DNA of 64,000 nt from Papaver somniferum. Lineage: Eukaryota; Streptophyta; Magnoliopsida; Ranunculales; Papaveraceae. Positions 10,577 through 22,190 of this stretch are shown here, one piece after another. The stretch spans positions 69,088,256 to 69,152,255 of the forward strand of contig NC_039364.1 in assembly GCF_003573695.1 (NCBI RefSeq). Reading direction: 5' to 3'. The notes under the pieces are model-generated. The model ran no database searches. It was given only the letters and a program-made list of their open reading frames with translations, and was not told the origin of the DNA. The translations under genes and the position numbers were made by a program. The stretch's first letter is position 1; the number at the start of each line of letters is the position of its first letter.

Positions 10577-12925
10577 TGTTAAAGCACTGCTCGGTCGAAC
10601 TCGCAAGCGTTGCTATCTCAAGCTTGTTTGTCAAGTTTAGTTGCCAAAACTATAAGTCTTGATTTCTAGTCTACTCATAGCTAAGCCTCGGACTAGGATA
10701 AAAAGTGTAGTTGAGCTCTAGACTCCACGACGTTCATCATGCAAAGACGAAGAACTACTCAAGGAACTAGTGGAACATCATCGACTAAAAGGATGTGGAG
10801 ACCTGAACTTAACTATCATTCAAAAGTCTATCTACTCTATCTCTTATCTTGAGACAAAAATCGTGTTGCTGTATAGACTTCGATTATGCACATTTGCCAT
10901 TTCGAGCCGAGTTTATCTCGCTTATCTATTTCTCGAAATATATGTTGGTAAGCTTTCGCTTTGTACAAGTTCATCTTTACAAGTGACGAAAGTCATGTTG
11001 ATTATTTCAATATCTTGAAAATCGCTTTGATGAAAAATAGTGTGTGAATAACCTCTATTTAACATCCTCTAAGAATGTTTCAATGATTGAAATGAGAGTT
11101 TAAAATATATAACCTTGAATGGATATAAACATTGTATGGGAACTCATACTTGTGTAAGTCCAATATCCTTGAACTAAAGTATGCGCACTTTACTGCTTCA
11201 GGATATCCGGAAGCTAAGTACGCGTACCCGTACGCGTACTGCCGGAAGTTCACATCCCGTAAATTTCTGTTGGAGTTTGTGAACTGAAAACAAACTCAAT
11301 CCGGGTACTTAAGTATGCGTACCTGTATGCATACTTGAGTGAGTTATTTTCTAAAAATGGTTTATTCGTGAACTAAGACATATATAAACTAAGGAGTGCA
11401 TATTTGCAAACCGTGTCTATAATGTTCATGAATTGATTTGAGTGAATCAAAATCATTTTTGTTTTGATTGTGTCTTATATACTTCTATGAGATCTAAGCA
11501 ATTGAACAACTCTCTAACTAGTTCTTATGAGTCATTTGAACTAGTTATGGTGAAGATGAATAAGGTTGATATGAAAGTGCTCATATGGATAATCATTGGT
11601 TAACTACTGTTGAACCAACTAGGTGTACACGTTTAGGTATGGTTGCACAAACCTAAATGAACATGCATTTCATTTGTGTATAACAAGCTAAAATTCGATC
11701 TAACGGTTGAAAGATATTAGCTTGAATCTAATCAGGTTTTCATCTAACGATGAATATTGAATGCTTTGTTACCAAGGTAACATTGATTGCAAACCCTGAT
11801 TTGAAGACTATATACAAGAGCAACTGGGAAACCTAATCCCCACACCTCCTGTGTGATACTAGTTGTATAAGATAGAGTTGATTCTCCTTTAACCTTAGGT
11901 TTCTACCGAGACCCTGTAGGTTAACGACTTGAAAACTTCATTGGGATTGTGAAGCCAGACCCAACTATTTTCTCTGTAGTTGTGATCTGATCTTGTTGTT
12001 TCTATCGTATTGAGTACATTTATAAAATTGGTCGAGATTAATTTCTCCGATAGGTAAGATAGAAAAGTAATCACAAACATCTTCATCTCATCGTTTGTGA
12101 TTCCACAATATCTTGTTTCGCTATTCGATTAAGATTATTATGAGGTGATTGATATTTATAGGTTGTTCTCGGGAATATAAGTCCGGTATATCAATTGGTT
12201 CTTGTTCACCTTGGTTTATCAAAATACGGAACAAAACTCGTAGGTATTTCTGTGGGAGACAGATTTATCTATTCCTGTAGACTTTTCTGTGTGATACAGA
12301 TTTGTTTATTAAAGTCTTCGACTTTGGGTCGTAGCAACTCTTAGTTGTGGGTGAGATCAGCTAAATGATTCTAGTGCGTAGTATCCTGCTGGGATCAGAG
12401 ACGTAAGGAGCGCAACTGTACCTTTGATCAGTGTGAGATTAATTGGGGTTCAACTAAAGTCCAGACCGAAGTTAGCTTGTAGTAGGCTTAATACAATGTG
12501 TGTTCAATCTGGACTAGGTCCCAGGGTTTTTCTGCATTTGTGATTTCCTCGTTAACAAAACTTCTGGTGTCTGTGTCATTTCTTTTCGGCATTATATTTT
12601 GTTATATAATTTAAATATCAGAGGTTGTGCGTTGAATCGATCAATTGGAAAATCCAACATTTGGTTGTTGATTGAAATTGATTGATCCTTGAATATTGGT
12701 CTTTGGTACCGTTCAAGTTAATTTCTATTGTATTCAATTAGACTCGCAGATTGCTATTTGCTTGAGTAAGTATTGAATCGAGAAATTAAGACATAACTCC
12801 TTGATATACTTTTCTTAAGATTGAGTCTGACTATCTAGTTGATTCTCTTGAAAGTATATTGGAGTTAGTCCATACATATCGCTAAGAGAAATATTGGGTG
12901 AGGTTGTTAGACCCCCACTTTTTCA
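10577..12925 (+). repeat. 5' LTR of element A
   Basis: Direct repeat of 16405-18735, start TGTTAAAGCACTG, end TTTTTCA. The same LTR family occurs in reverse orientation in element B (57057-59452, 63090-end). Confidence 0.9.
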
Positions 12926-12941
12926 ATTAGTATCAGAGCAT
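12926..12941 (+). promoter_or_regulatory. Primer binding site of element A
   Basis: ATTAGTATCAGAGCAT directly follows the LTR. It is one base from the ATTGGTATCAGAGC site complementary to initiator tRNA-Met. B keeps the unmutated form on the '-' strand (63075-63089). Confidence 0.85.
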
Positions 12942-12992
12942 ACAAACACGTTTAAAGACCTCATAAGTTTGTGTTTGTAGCAATCTGACTCT

Positions 12993-14235
12993 GTGGACGG
13001 AATATTATCTCTTGTTGTTGCGCACACCAAAATGTCTTCCAAATATTTCAATTATGCCAAATGTCTTGGGATTGCCTCAAAGGATAACTCCTTAGTCGAT
13101 TCTTCCGAATCTCGAGGTAGAAAGGATGTTTTGTCAAATTTTGATAACATTTCCTCAAATGAGACATTTGACACTCTGTCAAAAGCTGAAATGGATCTCA
13201 CCAGAATCTCAAAAAAATCTACCGTGGCTATTGATTTTCATAATCATGCTCAGATCATTGATGAATTTGAAAAGTCTCTTGGTCGAGAACGCAAACTCTA
13301 TAGTATCGTTGAATCCTTCTCCAACAATATCGAAAATCTTATTAAAGAAACTACCCTTCAGCATGAAAAGATTAGTGTTCTTGAGAATATTGTTAAAGAA
13401 GACTCAACTAGAGAAAAACGTTTGATCGAGACGCATTCATCTGATCTTAACAGGCTTCGTGTTGAAAAAGAGAAACTAGGTACATCCCTTATTATATCCC
13501 AAGAACAATGCAAATCCTTGAAAAAGGAAAACTCTGTTTTAATGAGAAATTCTTTTGTACCGATGATCAATTCTCAGACAGAATTACAGTACATGAAGAG
13601 ATGTTCTCCAAAGGAAGTTTCTGTTAAGAAGTGTTTACATGACTTGCAATCTTGTAATAGGGCTATGAATTTAAAATAGGTTTCTTTTAATGTTTCTCCT
13701 CCACGAACCGGTTCCTTCTGTGGGAAAAAGAATCACTATGTTCATCATTGTTTTGCTAGAAAGAAACGGACTTTTGATCTTCAAAATCTACTTCTTTTCA
13801 CTGTCAACAAAGTAAACTCTCTAATGACCACTACAATGGATTTCTTCCCTGCAGAAAAACTAGATTCTCATAAAATAGATTTCAATGGTCACTCATCTCG
13901 AAATCCCCACAGGAATCGTGTTCCTTCGAATGGTGCAAATTCTTACACAACAAAAAATACACATTCCCAGTATTTATGAGAATAAGTCTGGTAAATCCAA
14001 GTCTAGATGGTGGAAACTTGTCTATTCCAATCCTCTGGAACCAATTTCTAGAGGTCCTAGACTTAATCCTCAGAAAAATATTTCGGATGAATCACCTGAC
14101 AAGGTTATGTTGAATCCTTATGGAATAAAAAATAACCGAAAGAAGGTAAGGAATACCAGGTTCAAACCTTCAGATGGAATTTACAACTCATCACTCAATG
14201 CTCATAGTGGGATTACATCTCACTTGACTGCCTAG
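12993..14235 (+). pseudogene. Gag-like remnant with coiled coil and degraded zinc knuckle
   Basis: The ORF 12993-13679 encodes a 228-aa polar protein. Residues ~85-185 (from IIDEFEKSLG through QCKSLKKENSVL) look like a coiled coil. Its first codon may not be the real start. After a TAG the same frame continues with FCGKKNHYVHHC, a CCHC-knuckle pattern (C-x4-H-x4-C) lacking the first Cys. A frameshift then leads to 13885-14235, a basic stretch. Copia Gag proteins have a coiled-coil/knuckle C-terminus, so this is probably a Gag tail without its capsid domain. No enzyme domain is present. Confidence 0.55.
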
Positions 14236-14589
14236 TCTTAGGCATTTTCATTCTTGTATCTAACTTGAGGGATGCAATAATGACTTTTGGGAGATACTCA
14301 AGTCTACTGTAGTTTTCCATTTGCATTATGTTTGACTATTCTGTTTTCTTTTGATGTGAAAGTAGAGTCACTTGACTCCTTGGCGCATGTACCTCACTCT
14401 TATGCTCTGATGAAATTTTTTAATTATTGAGTTATGATGATGAGGGATATATGAAAACAGAGGTATCTTATTCTTTTCGAACGTTCGTGTCTCTCTTGGG
14501 AGTTTAGGGTTTCCATAACAAGGGTGTATCTCTCTTGATTTAAAACATATATATATCTTATATTGTTTTGCCTTCCCTAATAAAAAAAA

Positions 14590-14943
14590 GTGGGTATGGA
14601 AATCTCCTCAAGACCTCAAGAAGTTGTGAATCTTGAGATGGAAGAAGACACTAAAGGATGCGATTCTGTTCAAGAACTTGTCTTAAAAAGGATGATTGAA
14701 AGGAAAGAGTACAACTCCTGGGTTGGAGAATCTGTCAAGGATTTAATTCTTTTTCAGAATGACTCTAGGGTCGAGTTTGCAAATATTCAACTGCAAATAA
14801 ACCAGCTCATTGATGGTCAGGCAAAAATTCTTGATAATCAAAACATCTTGATCAGGAATCAGAAGAAGCTCATCATGGACTGTGTCAAAGCTAGGCATTT
14901 GGACCGCATTGTTGGTCGAAAAGTTAATGTTCTCACTCACTAA
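14590..14943 (+). CDS. Hypothetical small protein in element A
   Basis: A 117-codon ATG-started frame with acidic N-terminus and heptad-like hydrophobics in the second half (ILDNQNILIRNQKKLI), suggesting a short coiled coil. I do not recognise it. It sits in the interior of A where pol would normally be. It may be a remnant of a longer element protein or a chance frame. Confidence 0.35.
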   Translation: MGMEISSRPQEVVNLEMEEDTKGCDSVQELVLKRMIERKEYNSWVGESVKDLILFQNDSRVEFANIQLQINQLIDGQAKILDNQNILIRNQKKLIMDCVKARHLDRIVGRKVNVLTH

Positions 14944-16404
14944 CATGGGGTCTCTACGGTCAAAAGAATCAAGGATATCAGTGATACCTTTTATGATGGA
15001 CCCTTTCAAAGATATGATGTTATCAAAGAAACTTGATTCTTATATTTTGCCTTGGAAATCTTCTTATGAGAATTTTATTCTTGTGTTTTTTAAGAAGAAT
15101 AACTAGAGTTTGGAATAGCCGTTATTGTGATTACACATAGCTATATCCAACGATTTTCATCTTCAATGTTTTTAGATTTATTTATTTAAATTCTAAAGTT
15201 TGTTTGGAAGATGATTTTGCAGTATTAATCTTTATGGTTTTATACGTTGCAATTTGTTATGGGATATGTGTGTTTACGTCCGTGAACTATGATTGTCCCA
15301 TACATGGTCAAAAGTTAAGTCTGTCGCATGTCGATATGCAAGTATTGATAAAATATTGAATGAACTTTGACAAGAAAAAGTTAAGCCTTTTATGTCATTA
15401 TGCAAATATTGATGGAAGAAAGGATGAGCTTTTGTTTACAAAGATTAAGTCTATTATATGTCATTGTGCAAATAGTGATAAAAGATAGAATGAATCTTTG
15501 ATTACTCCGCAGTATTGATCTTCCCTGGTCCATATTTCTTATGTATATATTTTGCGGATCCGTAAGTTCTCTTATGTTGAGCATTTCGGATTAAATGAAT
15601 CATGGGTTCTCTTGTGGTTAATTTAATTGAGTATTTTGGATACAAATTCATGTTTCGTGTGATTTGTAATGTCCAAAGAAATCCTTCTTTCCTTGTGAAA
15701 GTAAGATCGCTCTTGTTGTTCTTTAGAAATGACATTTTATGGGGGAGAGTTCTTAATTGAACTTGTTCTTAATTGCCAAATCTTTGTGGGGAGTGCGGTT
15801 GTGGAATATTATAGGGGTTATCTTGTATCTTTATAAACTCCTTGATGAATGCATTTAGTTTCGGATATATGATTGCATCTAAAAAGTTGATATGTGCTTT
15901 CTTTTGGTCATGAAGTGTCTCTATGGAAATTTCATTAGTATCCCACTAGTTTTCGTACCTTTGCCAATTTTATTTACAAAAAGGGGGAGAATTAATGTGT
16001 AGTTCACACTACAAATACATATGGTTTTCGGATCATTATGTAAGGGGGAGTGGTTTTCATGTGAGATTAAGTATTTACTAAGGGGGAGTGATACATATCA
16101 CCATAGTATTGTTGTCGAAGTTGTGATACAATTATACTTTGATGATGCGTAATAATATTATGACACTGTGTAACAATGATTGAGAGCATTTGTTTTCTCA
16201 TTGTTATGGCTACGGATCTTCAACAACGATGACGCTGATTTGAATATCTTTGGAATCATTGGAGTACTTGGAAGTGACGAAGATTTCGAGTAATGTTGAA
16301 GAACCAAGGAGATCATGCATGTGGAAGAGAAGCTGCAAAGTTTATTTATTTTGTATTCCATATGTATTGATAGTTTTGTCACTAAAATTGACAAAAGGGG
16401 AGAT
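14944..16404 (+). other. Non-coding 3' interior of A with repeated polypurine tracts
   Basis: No convincing frame. GGGGGAG-type tracts occur near 15738, 15985, 16044 and 16080, and the terminal one at 16394-16404 abuts the 3' LTR. The right part (about 15700-16400) matches B in reverse at 59453-60170. Confidence 0.65.
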
Positions 16405-18735
16405 TGTTAGAGCACTGATCGGTCGAACTCGCAAGCGTTGCTATCTCAAGCTTGTTTGTCAAGTTTAGTTGCCAAAACTATAAGTCTCGATTTCTACTCT
16501 ACTTATAGCTAAGCCTCGGACTAGGATAGAAAGTGTAGTTGAGCTCTAGACTCCACGACGTTCATCATTCAAAGAGGAAGAACTACTCAAGGAACTAGCA
16601 GAACTTCATCGACAAAAAGGTATGTGCAGACTTGAACTTTTCTATCACTCAAAAGTCTATCTACTTTATCTCCTATCTTGAGACAAAATTCGTATTGCTA
16701 TATAGACTTCGATTATACACATTTTCTATTTGGAGCCGAATTTATCTCGCTTATCTATTTCTCGAAATATGTGTTGGTAAGCTTTCGCTTTGGCCAAGTT
16801 CATCTTTACAAGTGACGAAAGTCATGTTGATTATTTCAATATCTTGAAAAATCGCTTTGATGAAAAATAGTGTGTGAATAACCTTTATTTAACATCATCT
16901 AAGAATGTTTCAATGATTGAAATGAGAGTTTAGAATATATGACCTTGAATGGATATAAACATTGTATGAGAAATCATACTTGTGTAAGTCCAAAATCCTT
17001 GAACTAAAGTATGCGTACTTTACTGCTTCATGATATCCGGAAGCTAAGTCCGCGTACCCGTACGCATACTGCCGGAAGTTCACATCCCGTGAATTTCTGC
17101 TGGATTTTGTGAACTGAAAACAAACTCAATCCGGGTACTTAAGTATGCGTACCGGTATGCATACTTGAGTGGGTTATTTTCTAAAAACGGTTTATTCGTG
17201 AACTAAGACATATATAAACTAAGGAATGCATATTTGCAAACCGTGGCTATAATGTTCATGAACCGATTCGAGTGAATCAAAATCGTTTTTGTTTCGATTG
17301 TGTCTTATATACTTCTATGAGATCTAAGCAGTTGAGCAACTATCTAACTAGTTTTTATGAGTCATTTGAACTAGCTATTGTAAAGATGAATAAGGTTGAT
17401 ATGAGAGTGCTCATAAGGCTAACCATTGGTTAACTACTGTTGAACCAAATAGGTGTACACGTTTAGGTATGGTTACACAAACCTAAATGAACGTGCATTT
17501 CATTTGTGTATAACAAGCTAAGATTCGACATAACGGTTGAAAGATATTAGCTTGAATCTAATCAGGTTTTCATCTAACGGTCAATATTGAAAGTTTTGTT
17601 ACCAAGGTAGCATTGATTGCAAACCCTGATTTGAAGACTATATAAAGGAGAACTCTAGAAACTCGGAAACCTAATCCCCACACCTCCTGTGTGATACTAG
17701 TTGTATAAGCTAGAGTCGATTCTCCTTTAACCTTAGGTTTCTACCGAGACCCTGTAGGTTAATGACTTGAAGACTTCATTGGGATTGTGAAGTCAGACCC
17801 AACTATTTTCTCTGTAGTTGCGTGATCTGATCTTGCTGTTTCTATCGTATTGAGTACAATTATAAATTTGGCTCGAGATTAATTTTTCCGATAGGCAAGA
17901 TAGAAAAGTAGTCACAAACATCTTTGTCTCATCGTTTGTGATTCCACAATATCTTTTTTCGCTAGTCGATTAAGATTATTGTGAGGTGATTGATATTTCT
18001 AGGTTGTTCTTTGGGAATATAAGTCTGGCATATCAATTGGTTCATGTTCACCTTGATTTATCAAAAGACGGAACAAAACTCGTAGGTATTTCCGTGGGAG
18101 ACATATTTATCTATTCCTGTAGACTTTTGTGTGTGATACAGATTTGTTTATTAAAGTCTTCGACTTTGGGTCGTAGCAACTCTTAGTTGTGGGTGAGATC
18201 AGCTAAGGGAATCAAGTGCGTAGTATCCTGTTGTGATCAGAGACGTAAGGAGCGCAACTGTACCTTGGATCAGTGTGAGATTGATTGGGGTTCAACTACA
18301 GTTCAGACCGAAGTTAGCTTGTAATACAGTGTGTGTTCAATCTGCATTTGCGGTTTCCTCGTTAACAAAACTTCTGGTGTCTTTGTTATTTCTTTTCGGC
18401 ATTATATTTTGTTATATAATTAAAATATCACAGGTTGTGTGTTGAATCGATCAATTGGTAAATCCAACCTTTGGTTGTTGATTGGAATTGATTGATCCTT
18501 GAACATTGGTATTTGGTACCGTTCAAGTTAATTTCTCTTGTATTCAATTAGACTCGCAGATTGCTATTTGCTTGAGTAAGTATTGAATCGAGAAATTGAG
18601 ATATAACTCCTTGATATACTTTTCTTAAGATTGAGTCTGACTGTCTAGTTGATTCTCTTGAAAGTATATTGGAGTTAGTCCATACAGACTGCTAAGTGAA
18701 ATATTGGGTGAGGTTGTTAGACCCCAAATTTTTCA
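16405..18735 (+). repeat. 3' LTR of element A
   Basis: Start TGTTAGAGCACTG, end TTTTTCA, followed by the ATGAT target duplication. It shares the LTR1 sequence with substitutions and small indels, including a shortened segment near 18325-18350. Confidence 0.9.
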
Positions 18736-19470
18736 ATGATATATGACATTTACATGGAGGAACTACCCGAAATTATTCGTGAGTACATTATAACCATGGA
18801 AAACGTCGAAGGGGATGGAAATTACGATTATCATGTCATCACGGAACAACTAGGACCTTTTCAAGAGGCGAAGAATTCAGAGTGGGAAGGAGATGAAATC
18901 ATGTATATAAGGAATCAGTTGTTACAAACATTGTGCCAAAACAAAAACTTCTACAAGGCAATGATGAGAGGGGGTACAAGAGGAGACGAAGAGGTGGTAT
19001 CGGAGTATATTGCATACGAACGACGTTTACATAGGGATTCCGTCATCACAAGAGACCATTGGATGCAAATGCTGATTTGTGGGTTTTTAATAGCAGAGAC
19101 TTTTGATTGCTTGGTTCATTGTTTTGGGATGGTTGGTGATAGTTTTACTTATGCGCCGCCAACAAAACCTTATCGTGAGGGTCTAAAAGATAGAAGACTC
19201 GTTCTTGTGTTTGTTCAAGGATGTCATTTTATCGGCCTCAAACTAAATCCCGGTTGCCCATTACTTCTTTTGAATTGTCAAGTCTTTTGGCTGGGATTCC
19301 AACATAGTTACTCGATGGATTGGTGTGCAAACTACGCGACGGAAATGGACCTTTGGAAAGCTTCATACATCTAGCTTATGAAAGAACAAGTAATTGTAAT
19401 GACGGATGAAGATCCAAGTGAAGATGAAGAGGACGAGGTAAATGAATCCGCGGTAAGATTAGGAAGTCCA
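18736..19470 (+). pseudogene. OTU-like cysteine protease domain fused to MULE transposase, catalytic Cys lost
   Basis: A 212-aa frame continues the MULE ORF across the A insertion (...HPTNM joins IYDIYMEEL in phase). It resembles plant OTU domains: VEGDGNYDYHVITEQLG in the position of the nucleophile motif D-G-N-C, HWMQMLICGFLIAETFDCLV in the middle, and GCHFIGLKLNPGCPL around the catalytic His (about residue 164). The nucleophile is Tyr (residue 30, TAC), which needs one G-to-A change from TGC, so it would be inactive as a protease. After the TAG at 19372-19374 an acidic tail (EDPSEDEEDEV) continues to 19470. OTU proteins remove ubiquitin; the role in transposons is not clear. Confidence 0.75.
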
Positions 19471-19704
19471 TAAAACATAATATGAAGTCTTTTTTGAATT
19501 GTCATAAAGGATGGTTGTTGTTTTTTTTGTGAGGATGAGGTAAGATTATAAATGACATACACTGTATCCTCAAAAACACCACATGAATGAAATATTTTGG
19601 ATTTTTGTTATTTATGGGAAATCTGAACCTTAATGAAAAACTGATACCAAAGTTACAAAGAGATGTTCGACTTAAATTTAATACACCACTTTAATCCTAA
19701 CCTA
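19471..19704. other. Non-coding MULE downstream DNA
   Basis: AT-rich, only short frames. I see no gene or repeat unit until the inverted repeat at 19705. Confidence 0.5.
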
Positions 19705-19808
19705 ACAACTTGCAAGAAAACTTGTGGGAATTGCCAGGTTCGGCTGAAATCCGAAGAATTCATTTTCAGCCGAACATGACATATCCCACAAGTTTTCTTG
19801 CAAGTTGT
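19705..19808. repeat. Near-perfect inverted repeat with GTTCGGCT core
   Basis: Positions 19705-19729 and 19784-19808 are 25-bp perfect inverted copies. Within them GTTCGGCTGAA (19738-19748) pairs with TTCAGCCGAAC (19765-19775). Together they give arms of ~46 bp around a short centre. A second, looser CAGGTTC...GAACCTG pair follows at 19809-19852. Related GTTCGGC/GCCGAAC pairs occur at about 20280-20318 and 21757-22240. Confidence 0.85.
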
Positions 19809-19974
19809 CAGGTTCAGCTGGTCCTATAATTTAGATTATGATCCGAACCTGCATATATTTTTGGTAATTCCATTAATTTTCATTTATAATCGTTTTTATT
19901 ACAAAATAAAAGGCACATTACACAATATTAAATAGTTTAATAAAACCCAAGTACAGGTCATTAGAATCACATAT

Positions 19975-21711
19975 GTTTTTTGAGGAAGTCCTCAAGGATG
20001 CGGTATTGACCGTCGTATTCAAAATCCTTTCCCTTCCATCGTCGACATTCCGCTCGTGATCGCTCTTCAGTTTCAGCAATGGTTTCACCCTTAAGTCGAT
20101 ATCGCCTTACAATCCGAACTAAAGCAATAAAATCTTCAACTTATTTTCTTATATCAAACAATCGACAAAATAACACGGCACGATATCGGTTGTGAGGGTT
20201 CCCGGTGTCAGAACAGAAGCTTTCATGATTTTTTTTCCCCAATAACTCTGACTCGTTATACCATTCATGCGGCGTTGTCAGGTTCGACTCAAAACTGAAT
20301 TGGTATTTCAGTCCGAACTTGACACTGTGATCGACTAAAACTAGAGAGCAAAGTACGTGATCAAGTAACTTAAAAATGGAATTAAAGTTATTGAGAAGCA
20401 CCTAAAAGAGACTAAAGTTTCCTCCAATGTTTTTAGAGTCTAGCCTAGAGGCCGTAGCAATTGAATCGAGAAGGAATGCAACACAAGCGGATCCTCAAGT
20501 GTACTCATGAAACTTTGGAAGATCTTTTAAGAATTGGAGATATTGAGCACTAACTTTGTTGCCAGTATGGTCAGGAAATATAACTCGGACGAGAGTGTGC
20601 AAAAAATAAGCAACAACGGTCTGGTTTATTTTGGTCGCGTCCATCACCAACCCATCCTTAACTTTTTGCACAGTGTTCTCAAACTTTTGTTTCAGATTCT
20701 TCAACTCGAACGATTTCAACATCCTTAGTTTGTTATCCGTGCCAAGACGCACTTCTTCCACCTCTTTAGCGGCAACAAAACTCCAACTCGGTAGTATCAC
20801 GATCCCAACCAGGAAATTCTTCGGTCAATTTATAAAGTTGTTCCCAATCCAATTCATAATATTCAGCATCTACAATTTTCCCACGTGCTTTAAGACCTAT
20901 AATCGTATCAGCATCATCAGGTGTGATTGCCATCTCGCCGAATGGAAGATGAAATGTGTAAGTTTCAGGACTAAATATCTCAGTAAAGGCAGATGCGGTC
21001 AATGAATCATAACCCTTTTGTTCATGTTTAATTGATTTTCATAAACCAGAACTCTGAACTATAGCTTGAACCTCATCGACCTCATTTTTCAAATCCCAAG
21101 CTGCCACCCTTTGGTATCTCAAATTTCTGACCGCACACCTATGATCCGGAGTCGTATAGATTTTCTTTGCCTATGACTCCTTGTAACTAAACAAAACCTT
21201 TCCTCCATCTTAAGGAAGACCAAGTATTGGGGCGTTCCTCTGGGTAGGTATTATGTAATCATCATCGGGAATATGGAGCTTTGTCTTCCGTGGTTCAGCA
21301 GCTTTCCTCTCTTTTACTTGTTTTCTTGGTTTTGGTTGTGATGGTTCTTCTTGTTCATCATCTTCATCTTCAACGACTTGTTTTCCATCCCTTTCTGGTC
21401 TTCGTTTCTCATCTTCTTCATCATGTTCATCTCTATCTGTGTTACCATGTAATCGTCTTCCGCTTCAGGTCTCTTTGGTTGCAATAGTATTTTCCTTGTT
21501 AGCTTCACTTCCTTTAACTTCTACTTCTAGTTGTATCTCTGTCTCTCCATCCTCTGTATCGGAGGTTGTAGTTACCCTTTTACGTGCACCCAAATTTTTG
21601 TTTCCTACTCGAGGTTGAGGAGTTTTAACATTAGAAGGGGTTATTTCCATAGACCTCTTCTTCTTTTCCTTTTGAGTTACAATTCTACCACCATCACCTT
21701 TAGTTTGTTTC
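19975..21711 (-). pseudogene. Plant mobile domain (PMD/MAIN-like) gene, broken
   Basis: Read from 21711 down: a basic/acidic N-terminus (from MEITPSNVKTP), then AAWDLKNEV...SGL, then ETYTFHLPFGEMAITPDDAD, the hallmark 'TFHLP-GEM-IT' block of plant mobile domains. After a frameshift near 20780 come LTEEFPGW, the QKFENTVQKV helix and YLQFLKDLPKFHEYT. A stop at ~20496 replaces the expected Trp of the YTWGSACVAFL-type motif, which continues downstream as GSACVAFLLDSIATASRL and IGGNFSLF. The tail (TPHEWYNESEL to EDFLKKHM) ends near 19975 with one further stop. PMD genes are often carried by MULEs and Ty3 elements. It lies tail-to-tail with the MULE-OTU gene. Confidence 0.72.
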
Positions 21712-21833
21712 CTAACACAAAGAAGAAAGTAACAAAAAAAAAATTAAACACACAGAGAGATGTTCGGCTTAAAATTTATAGCTGTAAAATAGGCCGAACT
21801 TAATTTAACAACAAAACTGTGCCTGAGTAATAT

Positions 21834-22190
21834 GTTCGGCCTAAAACAAACATAAGTCGAATGAGACAAACTTCACTGTAAAAAGGGTTCGGCTCAAAAC
21901 TAGAATACTAATTTGGGTCGAACTTCGTTGAACTACAAGTAATAAGTTCGGCCAAAAATAAAGAGAAGTTGAATGAGACGAACTTCACTATAGTACAAGT
22001 CAGCTCAAAACTGGAATACCAATTTTGGGCCGAACTTCGTTGTACTACAAAACTTCATTGCACTGTAAGTAACAAGTTAGGCTGAAAATAAAGAGAAGTG
22101 GAATGAGACGAACTTCAAAATATTGAGTTTGGCTCAAAATGGAAACCAAAATTTGGGCCGAATTGTTCTTCCACAGAGCAAAATATAAAG
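21834..22190. repeat. Tandem ~112-130 bp repeat with GTTCGGCC...GGGCCGAAC arms
   Basis: Copies start at 21834, 21946 and about 22076. Each has GTTCGGCC-like sequence, a GAATGAGACGAACTTCA segment, then a GGCTCAAAACT...TTTGGGCCGAACTT pair that can fold on itself. Copies differ at many positions, so the array is not recent. It may be a subterminal repeat of the host MULE. Confidence 0.75.

Larger units (their letters stand above)
10577..18735 (+). mobile_element. Non-autonomous Ty1/copia (SIRE-like) LTR retrotransposon A
   Basis: Two LTRs of ~2.3 kb (10577-12925, 16405-18735) are flanked by the 5-bp duplication ATGAT (10572-10576, 18736-18740). The LTRs begin TGTTA and end TCA. A tRNA-Met-type primer site follows the 5' LTR, and AAAAGGGGAGA precedes the 3' LTR. 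The interior (12926-16404) has remnants of Gag but no protease, integrase or RT, so it could move only with proteins from relatives. Several AAGGGGGAG tracts in the 3' interior and the GGGGAGATTGTTAGAGCA junction are typical of SIRE/Maximus copia elements. About 8% divergence over the 310 LTR bases compared suggests it is older than Athila-1. Confidence 0.9.
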
